Positions 33,350-41,518 of a stretch of 64,000 nucleotides of DNA are shown here, one piece after another (within the stretch, counting starts at the first letter, position 1; each line of letters starts with the position of its first letter). The position numbers were made by a program, and so were the translations under genes. The DNA lies in the NCBI GenBank assembly GCA_965223305.1, contig CBDCWT010000030.1:113955-177954 (forward strand), read 5' to 3'. The notes below the pieces were generated by a model. It was not told where the DNA came from and did no database searches. It was given only the letters and a program-made list of their open reading frames with translations. Source of the stretch: CBDCWT01 sp965223305 (GTDB lineage Bacteria > Planctomycetota > Planctomycetia > Pirellulales > Pirellulaceae).

Positions 33350-35305
33350 CTAGTCGGGTGTGTCGAGATAGGGATCCTGGCCCATTTCGCGTTGGATCTT
33401 CTTGCGCTCTTTCTCGTGGTGCAGCAGCACCATGCGATCGCGGAAATGCCGCCGCTCGACCTTGCGCTGTGCCTTGCGGATGAGCCCCCGGTGTTGATCG
33501 AGGTTGGTGCCCGGCTGCCCATACTCGGCGATCTTCTCGGCTTTCTCGGGGCCCATTCCGGTGCGAATGATGTCATCGTCCAATGCTAGGTACTGCCGTA
33601 CAGTTCCGGGATCACCTTGTCTGCCACACCGCCCGGCCAACTGCCGATCGATACGGGCCGCATCATGGTATTCCGTGCAGATGACGGCGAGTCCCCCCAG
33701 ATCGGCAACACCTTCGGCCAGCTTGATGTCGGTTCCGCGTCCTGCCATGTTCGTCGCCACCGTGATCTTGCCCGGCTCGCCAGCACGGGCCACGATTTCC
33801 GCCTCCTTGGCAATTTCGTTGGCATTAAGCACCTGGTGATCGAGGCCCGCTTCGGTCAGCAGTTTCGAGAGCAACTCCGACTTGTCGATCGAGCGCGTGC
33901 CGATCAGCACCGGGCGTTGCGAGCTGTGCAGCTCCCGTACTTCCTCGACAATGGCCGCCAACTTCTCGTCGCTGTCGTGAAATACGCGCACAGGCAGCCG
34001 CTTCCGCTGCACTGGCCGGTTCGTGGGAATCGGCAGGACACGGGTCTTATAGATCTTGTAAAACTCGCGCGCCGAGGTACGGGCAGTACCAGTCATTCCC
34101 GCCAAGAATCGATACCGCAGGAACAGGTCTTGGACGGTAATCCGAGCGGCCTGACCAGTGGGCACCGTGACCTCAATCTGCTCCTTCGCTTCGAGCGCCT
34201 GATGTATACCGTCGCGCCACTTGCGGCCCTCGGCCAGACGGCCGGTGAATTCGTCCACAATCACGATCTCACCGTCTCGGACCACATACTGCTGGTCCAG
34301 ATGAAAGTCCCGGTTGCACTTCGCTGCCCGCTCGACGTACTGGTAGAGGTCGATCAGCCCTACCGAACCAAGTATGTCGGGTTTGCGTAAGGCTCTCACG
34401 AGCTGCCGGCCCTCGAGGGTCAGCTCGACCTTCTTGGTGTCGTCATCGACGTCGTAGTGCTCGTGTTCGACGAATTGTCCTGCCACCTCGGCCGCCCACT
34501 GATAGGTTGACACCACTTGCTCACGGGCTTTGTCACCCAGTGATCCGATAATCAGCGGCGTCCTCGCCTCGTCGATGAGAATGCTGTCTGCCTCGTCGAC
34601 TAAGGCGAAATGCGCTGCACGTTGGACGGGTCGATCGCCGCCGGAATCGAAGCGATGCCCGCTCACGCTGCCCAGGAAGTCCTCGGCTCGAAATCCCAGC
34701 CGACGCAGCAGCAGACGGTCTCGCAAGAAGTCAAAACCAAACTCCTTGGCAGTCCCGTAGGTGATGTCACAGGCGTACGCCTCGCGCCGCTGGTCGGGTG
34801 TGTCGGGCGTCTGAATGACACCCACTGTGAGCCCCAGCATCTCGTAGACCGGCCGCATCCACTCCGCGTCACGCCCCGCCAGGTAGTCGTTGACAGTTGC
34901 CAGGTGAGCCCCCTTTCCCAGCAACGCATGGATGTAGAGGGGTAACGTCGCCGTCAGTGTCTTGCCTTCGCCCGTTTCCATCTCCGCGATGGTCCCATTA
35001 AAAAGGCAGATCCCACCCAGAATCTGCACGTCAAAATGCCGCATCTTGATCGTGCGGCGCGCTGCCTCGCGGACCAACGCATAAGCCTCGTGGACTAGCC
35101 GATCCAAAGACTCACCACTCTTCACACGATAGCGAAGGGCGAGGCTTCGCTTACGGAGATCGCGGTCCGAAAGGAGACTGAGCGACTCTTCCTGGGCATT
35201 GACCAGCGGCAGGATCAGTCGCCACTTCGCCAGCCGGCGGCGTACGGGGTCCCCGACGAGCGAGACGACGCGGCCCGCAATGTTGTTGTCTAACTTGGTT
35301 GTCAT
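33350..35305 (-). CDS. secA: Short SecA-like preprotein translocase ATPase
   Basis: SecA drives protein export through SecYEG by ATP hydrolysis. The nucleotide-binding core is complete: METGEGKT with K115 (Walker A), VDEADSILIDEART with D237/E238 (Walker B), the preprotein cross-linking region in between, and NMAGRGTDIKL and CGRQGDPG in the second motor half. At 651 aa it is about 250 residues shorter than a standard SecA. It stops in the helical scaffold just after AQRKVERRHFRDRMVL and lacks the wing domain and the Cys-rich C-terminal zinc linker. No frameshift or internal stop is visible, so the short form looks natural, as in accessory SecA proteins. It lies between two inverted foldback elements. 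The symbol names the family; this is probably not the housekeeping copy. Confidence 0.9.
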   Translation of the reverse strand: MTTKLDNNIAGRVVSLVGDPVRRRLAKWRLILPLVNAQEESLSLLSDRDLRKRSLALRYRVKSGESLDRLVHEAYALVREAARRTIKMRHFDVQILGGICLFNGTIAEMETGEGKTLTATLPLYIHALLGKGAHLATVNDYLAGRDAEWMRPVYEMLGLTVGVIQTPDTPDQRREAYACDITYGTAKEFGFDFLRDRLLLRRLGFRAEDFLGSVSGHRFDSGGDRPVQRAAHFALVDEADSILIDEARTPLIIGSLGDKAREQVVSTYQWAAEVAGQFVEHEHYDVDDDTKKVELTLEGRQLVRALRKPDILGSVGLIDLYQYVERAAKCNRDFHLDQQYVVRDGEIVIVDEFTGRLAEGRKWRDGIHQALEAKEQIEVTVPTGQAARITVQDLFLRYRFLAGMTGTARTSAREFYKIYKTRVLPIPTNRPVQRKRLPVRVFHDSDEKLAAIVEEVRELHSSQRPVLIGTRSIDKSELLSKLLTEAGLDHQVLNANEIAKEAEIVARAGEPGKITVATNMAGRGTDIKLAEGVADLGGLAVICTEYHDAARIDRQLAGRCGRQGDPGTVRQYLALDDDIIRTGMGPEKAEKIAEYGQPGTNLDQHRGLIRKAQRKVERRHFRDRMVLLHHEKERKKIQREMGQDPYLDTPD

Positions 35306-35425
35306 GCTCTGGTTCGCCTCACCCTGGCTACTTCGAGGACGGCATCGGTTGGAACAGGCTAAACCGCAAAGGCTGCCCCTCTGACTCCACTCTACCAGCT
35401 ATCACAGTTTCCGCGACGCCCTGAA

Positions 35426-35452
35426 TCCGGATTATTCATGAAGTTCGTCGCG
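35426..35452. repeat. Solitary end of the 182-bp foldback element
   Basis: TCCGGATTATTCATGAAG and the following TCGTCGCG match the left end of copy A with one mismatch; the match then stops. It lies in the 333-bp divergent gap between the SecA-like and BBP7 genes. Confidence 0.7.
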
Positions 35453-35474
35453 CCTACTGCGAGCGTTTTCTGGC

Positions 35475-35503
35475 ATAAAAGTCCCCCCCGGACCGAGAAT
35501 CAA
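35475..35503 (-). promoter_or_regulatory. Candidate promoter for the SecA-like gene
   Basis: On the minus strand, TTGATT (35503-35498) and TTTTAT (35480-35475) are 17 bases apart. The leader would be about 165 nt and would include the solitary foldback end. It is a moderate match only. Confidence 0.35.
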
Positions 35504-35638
35504 AATAGCGAGACTGGGGTACCTAACCAAAAGACACTCGTTCTAACGACAGTATGGAATTGTCTCGAATTTAGGACAGTAGCAGTCGATCACACTGTAT
35601 GAATGGGTCCGAATATTCCCCGCAAGCGAGTTGTCCCA

Positions 35639-37004
35639 ATGAGACTATCCTTAACGAATGTAACCGTGTTGCTCGTTGCAGCGACCTTTACCCAGTCCGT
35701 GGCACAGTGTGCGGAAGATGATTCCACAACCTACGCCGCATCATTGGCCGATTCGTCTACGCCCTCTTACACCGCTTCCTACTCGGACGACGACTACGAC
35801 GACTATGCCGCACCACTCGTCCGTCCGGCGTCGAGCTGGTACGACAGCACGGAGTTTGAGCTGACGGGTTACTCCAGCTGCGCGACAGGCAGCTGCGGCA
35901 AGTCGACTGGCAAAGGTGGAAAGGGCGGAAAGGGCGACTGCGCCTGCGGACGCGGTGGTGGACGGCTGTTCGGTGGTTTTGACTTTCTACAGTGGTACAG
36001 CAAGTCGCGCTACCTGCCGCCGCTGGTCACAACCAGCCCCATCGGGACACCCCCGGCAGACGCAGGTGAGTTGAGCAACCCCAACACCACCATCTTGTTC
36101 GGCGGCAACCGCGTGGGCGGCGACCGCCAAGCGGGTGGACGAATTCGGCTCGGGCTGTGGCTCGACGATTGCCAAACTCACGCTCTGGGAGTGCGAGCCT
36201 TTGGGAACGAAGGCCAAGATGTCGTCTACAACGCCGCCTCCACTGGCGACCCCATTCTCGCCCGACCCTACTTTGACACCAATCCTCTGGTCAATGCGGA
36301 AGCCGCCTTCCTGGTCGCCTATCCCGGCCTCTTCGACGGCAACATCAACATCTCGTCGAAGACAGACGTCTTGGGCGGCGACGTTTTCTTCCGCAGCCTG
36401 CTTCGCCAAGGCTGCGATCACAGGCTCGACTGGCTGGCTGGCTACCAACTAAGCCGCATCGACGACGGAATCGTGATGTACTCGTCGTCCAACTCAGTCG
36501 GGGTCGTAACCGAACTGACCGACGTGTTCGACACCAAGAACGAATTCCACGGCGGCTGGCTCGGCCTCCAGGGGCGAAGCCTATCGCGGTTGCTGGACGC
36601 TCTCCGTCTTAGGCAAGGTCGGGGTGGGGAACATGTCGCAACGGGCGGCCATCCGCGGCGAGTATTCCACCAGCGGCGGCGGCGGTCGGCTCGGTCCCGG
36701 CGGCCTGTTCGCACAACCGACAAACTCAGGTGTCTACCAGCGTGACGTCACCGTATGGGCTCCCGAAGCGGATATCCGGCTCAGCTACGCGGTCAGCGAC
36801 CGCTTGGCCCTGTCGGTCGGCTATACGGCTCTGTACTGGAGCCGCGTGGCGCTCGCCGGTGATCTGATCGATCGCAATGTGAACTCGGCGCAGATCACCG
36901 CTGGCGGCCTGCCGTTTGTCCCGCCGAACGACCCGGCGTTCGCTTGGACCGACACCGACTACTGGGTCCAAGCCATCAGCATCGGTCTCGATCTCAACTA
37001 CTAG
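35639..37004 (+). pseudogene. BBP7-family outer-membrane protein with a +1 frameshift
   Basis: The ATG at 35639 gives a clear signal peptide (LSLTNVTVLLVAATFTQSVAQ); an in-frame ATG at 35603 is less likely. A Gly/Lys/Cys-rich spacer and GGFDFLQWYSKSRYLPP start the barrel, followed by typical BBP7 strands (GGRIRLGLWLDDCQ, LDWLAGYQLSRIDD). At the G-run 36571-36574 the frame shifts. With one G fewer the protein would read LQGEAYRGCWTLSVLGKVGVGNM and continue in the second frame to GLDLNY at 37004, a normal family ending. As written, the first frame runs out at 36745 in an Arg-rich stretch. The cause is either a recent mutation, a sequencing error in a homopolymer, or less likely slippage. The stop codon TAG lies in a foldback element. 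Confidence 0.85.
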
Positions 37005-37181
37005 CCCGAATTATCATGAGCGATCTGCTGCGAGGTCGTAAGTCCATCCGTGGCTTCGTCATGCTTCACAATTCTCCCTCGACGTATTGCTTCAATACGC
37101 CTGCGGAAGAATTGCTCGCCTTCCTTGCCACGAACGTACTTACAACCTCTCGCGACGATCTTCATGAATAATCCGGGCTAG
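37001..37181 (-). repeat. 181-bp foldback element, copy B, inverted relative to copy A
   Basis: This is nearly identical to the reverse complement of 32988-33169, with one base missing in the left terminal repeat. It begins CTAGCCCG, and the TAG at 37002-37004 is the stop codon of the BBP7 gene. Together with copy A it brackets the SecA-like and BBP7 genes in inverted orientation. Confidence 0.9.
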
Positions 37182-37189
37182 GCTCAACG

Positions 37190-37220
37190 TGTCCTCTCCT
37201 GCGTCTCGTGGGAGAGGACA
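37190..37220 (+). terminator. Candidate terminator between convergent genes
   Basis: TGTCCTCTCC (37190-37199) pairs perfectly with GGAGAGGACA (37211-37220); GCTTGCTTTT follows. The T run is short, so the call is tentative. Confidence 0.4.
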
Positions 37221-37306
37221 GCTTGCTTTTCGTTCGCCTTCTGTCAGTCACGGCCGAGCTGCTGCTGTGATGCGAACTCCCGTTCCGCCGTGCCGGGAGC
37301 TGGCCG

Positions 37307-40300
37307 CTATTCCGCCACAATCTGGTCGACCGCCTGTGCAAAGGCAGCCGCGGCCATCTGCTGGGGGCTCATGAAGATCCGCACCGTCGTCAAGGCACCT
37401 ATTGAGCGAACTCGCAGCCGGCCCGAGTCAAACGTGACCGTCGTGCTCATGTCCGTCCCAGTCTGTTGGTCCCGCACGGTGACCTCAGCAGACTGCCCAT
37501 CTGGGGCCAGCACAATACGGGCATTGTCGTAGCCGCCCCACCTACCTTGGTAAGAGACGACCGTCGCCGTGTTGGCAGGATTCGTCGCGTCGATCGCGAA
37601 TAGCAGGTTGTCGTACAGCTCACCATCAGGCGGCAAATACGGGGTGAGGTGGCTTAAGCCATCAAAGAAAGTACCGTTCAGCCCCAAGACGGGGAAGTAG
37701 TTGCCTAACGAGTTCACGCCGCCGCGCATGTCGATGTCGACCGCTCCGTCGTTATCCCCGGTGGCCAGCACGGGGTTCTCGAAGTGCGCGGCTCCCTCGA
37801 GGAAGTGCGGTAAGGCTGCTTTGCTGAGTCGATAAGTACCCGGCCGCAAATTCATGAATGCGTAGCTACCGTCCGCGGACGTCTCGACGATGATCGGCTC
37901 GATCTCGTTCCCCGTGATGGCGTCTACACCCGACAGCGTCACACGCACGCCCTCCAGCCCACGCTCGCTGTCTCGCACGCCGTTGCCATTGGCGTCGAGG
38001 AACACAAAGCCACCGATGGTGCTGGGAACAAACGCCAGCACGTCGACTGAAACCGTTCCCGCGCCCAATAGCGGATTATTTGCCGTCGGATCGCCGGCAA
38101 TACCCCCGTTGTTACCCAGATCGTTGATCGTCGCCGAGAGCGTCTTGTCGCCGGAGTTCGACGTGCGGTAATTCAGCCCCGTCGCCAGCGCCGAGTTGAT
38201 CTCGGTGATGCTTCCCAGCAAGGACACTGAGTTGCTACCATTCCCGGTCACCGAAAGTCCGCTCGGATCGAGCACCGTCAGACTTCCCTCGGTAAACGTC
38301 AAGTCTAGTCGTACGTCGTCCTCTCCAGCATCCGAATCCGAAACGCTCAGTGCGTTTCCGTTGGCCGCCGAGAATTGATTATCAAAATCTGCGATGAATG
38401 ACTGAGCGCCCGGCACAACGACGACCGGAGCGTCATTGATCGGCTGAATCGTGATCTGCACCGTGTCGATGTCCGCCAGCGGATTGTCCGCTGCCGGGTC
38501 TCCCGCAGCGCCACCTGTGTTGCCGTTGTCATTGGTGTCGACCGTCAGCGTATCCAGCCCTGCAAACTCCGAATTCGGCGTATAGATCAGACCACCCAAT
38601 CGAGTGTTGATCTGGCTGACTGTGCCAGCCAAGGTGAGCACATTGCCAGCGTCGTTCTCGGTAACCGTGCCTCCGCCGGTTGACGAGACGTCAAGCGTCC
38701 CATTGTCGACGCTGAGCATCACCGTAACTCCAGCGCCACCAGCGTCGATATCCGCCACGGAAATCTCGTTGACACCGCTGAACGAGAGCGTGGAATCCTC
38801 GTCGATTGTCTGCGACCCCGGAAGCGAATTGACCGGGCCGTCATTGATCGGCAACACCTCGATAGTGACGGTGCCCGTCGAAGGGCCGTCGCCGGCCGCC
38901 GGGCTCGACTCGATCGTATAGGTGAAGGTGTCGGTGCCGAAGAACTCCGCCGCAGGCTCGTAGCTGAAAGAGTTGCTGCTGAACGTGATTGTGCCGCCGT
39001 TGCCAGTCGTCAACTGCTGTCCCTCGGAAACCGGCTGCTCATTCAGCTGAGTGATGGTAAGTGTGTTGGCTCCCACGGGGTCAGGCCTCAAGTCGTTCCC
39101 CAGCACATCAAGGCTGGTGTTCGCGCTGTCCTCCTCGATCGAAAATAAGTCGCTAGCGGCGAAGGGAACTTCTGGCGGCGTGACGGTGAGCGCCACGGTA
39201 TCGGTGTCGGTCAGCTCGCCGCCCGCTCCGGTGCCGCCCAAGTCGCTGGTGGTCACCGTCAACGTGTCGTTGCCAATGAAACTGTCTTCGGGATCGTAGA
39301 CCAACGTCCCAAGTGCCGAGTTGATCGCGGCCACTGAGCCCGTGGTAACCAGCGATGCCGAGTCGTTCCCAGTGACGTCGACTCCAGCCGTTGAACCCAG
39401 CGAAATGACTCCCTCCGATACCGTCAGGTTGACTTCCAGCATCTGGGCGTCGACGTCGCTGACCTGGATGCTGCCGAGACTCAACGTCGTCGTGTTGAAA
39501 ACCGTTTGGGGGCCCGGAACCGTGTTCACCGGCGCGTCGTTGACCGGATCGATGGTGATGCTGATCGTGTCGTTGTCACTTAGCGCGCCGCCGCTGCCGA
39601 AATTACCTTGGTCGCTCGTACTTACGCTAAGGCTATCCGAGCCATTGAAGTTCGGGTTGGGAGTATAAGTCAGACCGTTCAAGGCGGCGTTGACCGCGGC
39701 CACCGAACCGTCAATCGACACCGCTGTCGTGCCATCTCCGGTGACCGTGGCGGCGGTTGTTCCCACCGTCAGCACACCGCTCGACACGCCGAGCGACACC
39801 TCAAGTCCGCCGCCCGCGTCAGCATCGACGTCCGCAACCGATATGACGCCGCCACTAAGCACCAGCGCGCTGTCCTCGTTGATCACTTGTGCACCGGGGA
39901 CGCTGTTGATCGGACCGTCGTTAACAGGATCGACGGTAATCGTCACCGTGGTGTCACTCGTGGCTCCCTCACCGTTCTCGATCGTGTAGTCAAAACTGTC
40001 TGAGCCGAAGAAGTTCAGGTCGGGCGTGTAGGTGAACGTATCGTCTCCGTTGCGCACCAGCTGGCCGTTACTCGGCAAAGTGAATGAATCGAGGTTGACC
40101 GTTCCTACATTGGCCACGTCATTGCCCAGCACGTTGATCGGACTGGAGGCACCGCTGTCCTCGTTCAACATCACACTGTCAGCTACGGCGACGATGTCCG
40201 TGACGATCGTAATGCTATCGTCGAGGAACATCATCTCACCGCGACAGGGTTCCTGGGCCTGACTCGGGCAGACAGACTCGTCCTGATTGTAAAGCCCGGA

Positions 40301-41113
40301 ATCCAATAGCGGACTTTGACCCGCATCACCCACCGCTTCAGTCGTCGGCGACCCAGCGAAGGTCACCGTCCCCTCGCCCGTGGCCCGCATTTTGAATTTC
40401 AGCAACTCGCGCTCTGTGGGCCCCAGCGGCGCGATGCTGCTGGCAAACGAGCCGGCTCCGTCAATCACTCCGGCAGTCGTCGTCGCATCCCCACTCCGGC
40501 CCTGACCGTAGTCGTCTTGGTTGTCCATAATCGTGACCGCCACCGTCTCGAAGGTCACCAAGTCCAGCTGTGTGAACGCTTCTGGGACCACGGAAGCCAG
40601 TGCCGCGTCGTAATTGATGTCCAGATAGGCCGAGAAAACACCCGCACGGGCGGCCATCCGGATGTCTTGGACGAAAACCTTCACAATGAACTCTTGACCC
40701 AGCCCGACGGTCTCGATCTCGGTCGTCCCCGTCGCATCAAATATCGCAATCCGGTACTGCAAGACCGCCCCGTTTTCTCCCTCGCCATTCAAATAGTTGA
40801 TCACCGCCAAAACGTCGCTGGCCGAAGCACTGCCGTCGCCGTTGACGTCCACCGAGTGCGGCTGGTTGCCCGCCTCGCCCTCGGATTTTTCAGGGAGTTC
40901 TTGAGGCCCATTCTGGTTGAGGAAGTTCACCACTGAGAGCACATCCCCCGGTGTGATGTGTTCATCGTGGTTCACATCCAAGGGTGCCGCGAGATTCTGC
41001 CAGGCGCTTGTCAACATCAGCCGATTTTCTAACGACTCGGCCAGCATTAATCGTCGTGACTTAGGAGAAAGTCGCGGGCGACCACGGCGTGTACGGCGAC
41101 GAACGTTGCTCAT
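37307..41113 (-). CDS. LEPR-XLL-like, N-terminal dockerin, cohesin-like, tandem-95 surface protein
   Basis: This 1268-aa protein has the basic N-terminus and LAESLENRLMLTSA motif of the family. Unusually, its dockerin pair is next to the N-terminus (LDVNHDEHITPGD from about 45, VDVNGDGSASASD from about 85) rather than at the end. A cohesin-like domain spans about 117-296 (GLGQEFIVKVFVQDIR, YLDINYDAAL) and resembles the two in the 1179-6791 protein. Repeated Ig/cadherin-like modules of about 100 residues follow (QVINEDSALVLSGG, TYTPNPNFNGSDSL types). An SdrD B-like domain (GGFVFLDANGNGVRD) comes next, then an unassigned C-terminal domain (VVSYQGRWGGYDNARI). No catalytic motif is seen, so it is probably an adhesive or scaffold protein. 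A weak promoter candidate (TTGATC, 17 bases, TATCTT at 41436-41408) would give a leader near 290 nt. Confidence 0.83.
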   Translation of the reverse strand: MSNVRRRTRRGRPRLSPKSRRLMLAESLENRLMLTSAWQNLAAPLDVNHDEHITPGDVLSVVNFLNQNGPQELPEKSEGEAGNQPHSVDVNGDGSASASDVLAVINYLNGEGENGAVLQYRIAIFDATGTTEIETVGLGQEFIVKVFVQDIRMAARAGVFSAYLDINYDAALASVVPEAFTQLDLVTFETVAVTIMDNQDDYGQGRSGDATTTAGVIDGAGSFASSIAPLGPTERELLKFKMRATGEGTVTFAGSPTTEAVGDAGQSPLLDSGLYNQDESVCPSQAQEPCRGEMMFLDDSITIVTDIVAVADSVMLNEDSGASSPINVLGNDVANVGTVNLDSFTLPSNGQLVRNGDDTFTYTPDLNFFGSDSFDYTIENGEGATSDTTVTITVDPVNDGPINSVPGAQVINEDSALVLSGGVISVADVDADAGGGLEVSLGVSSGVLTVGTTAATVTGDGTTAVSIDGSVAAVNAALNGLTYTPNPNFNGSDSLSVSTSDQGNFGSGGALSDNDTISITIDPVNDAPVNTVPGPQTVFNTTTLSLGSIQVSDVDAQMLEVNLTVSEGVISLGSTAGVDVTGNDSASLVTTGSVAAINSALGTLVYDPEDSFIGNDTLTVTTSDLGGTGAGGELTDTDTVALTVTPPEVPFAASDLFSIEEDSANTSLDVLGNDLRPDPVGANTLTITQLNEQPVSEGQQLTTGNGGTITFSSNSFSYEPAAEFFGTDTFTYTIESSPAAGDGPSTGTVTIEVLPINDGPVNSLPGSQTIDEDSTLSFSGVNEISVADIDAGGAGVTVMLSVDNGTLDVSSTGGGTVTENDAGNVLTLAGTVSQINTRLGGLIYTPNSEFAGLDTLTVDTNDNGNTGGAAGDPAADNPLADIDTVQITIQPINDAPVVVVPGAQSFIADFDNQFSAANGNALSVSDSDAGEDDVRLDLTFTEGSLTVLDPSGLSVTGNGSNSVSLLGSITEINSALATGLNYRTSNSGDKTLSATINDLGNNGGIAGDPTANNPLLGAGTVSVDVLAFVPSTIGGFVFLDANGNGVRDSERGLEGVRVTLSGVDAITGNEIEPIIVETSADGSYAFMNLRPGTYRLSKAALPHFLEGAAHFENPVLATGDNDGAVDIDMRGGVNSLGNYFPVLGLNGTFFDGLSHLTPYLPPDGELYDNLLFAIDATNPANTATVVSYQGRWGGYDNARIVLAPDGQSAEVTVRDQQTGTDMSTTVTFDSGRLRVRSIGALTTVRIFMSPQQMAAAAFAQAVDQIVAE

Positions 41114-41518
41114 CGGATTGCTCTTGTCCTACGAAAGATGCGCCACAGTGGAAGACAACAAAACCAATGCGACTTGTTTGAGTTAAACCGGGGGGCATTT
41201 GAGGCCAGAAATACCACAACCACCACCGGGAACATGATGTCCCCCGATTGGGCAAAATCGTCTCAATCTGCAGAGTTAATTCCAGACTAGTCACGACCAG
41301 GAGACTTTGCAAACAATTTGCGCAATTCGCTTTACGAGCCTCACCGCACTTTGCCTGGCCAACCTGCGAAGTGGACCACCCCTCCTCAAAACGGGATTAA
41401 GTTGACCAAGATACCTAAGTTAACAATTCTGATCAACAATCCAAGTCAACCCAAGCTACCAAGCTCGAACTCGGGCGAGATGCCATTCGATCTGGCCCCG
41501 AGGACCGTACAAGAGCCC

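Noticed and set aside
36624..37004. Separate gene downstream of the BBP7 gene
   Set aside because: It is the C-terminal half of the same BBP7 protein in another frame; deleting one G at 36571-36574 joins the two.
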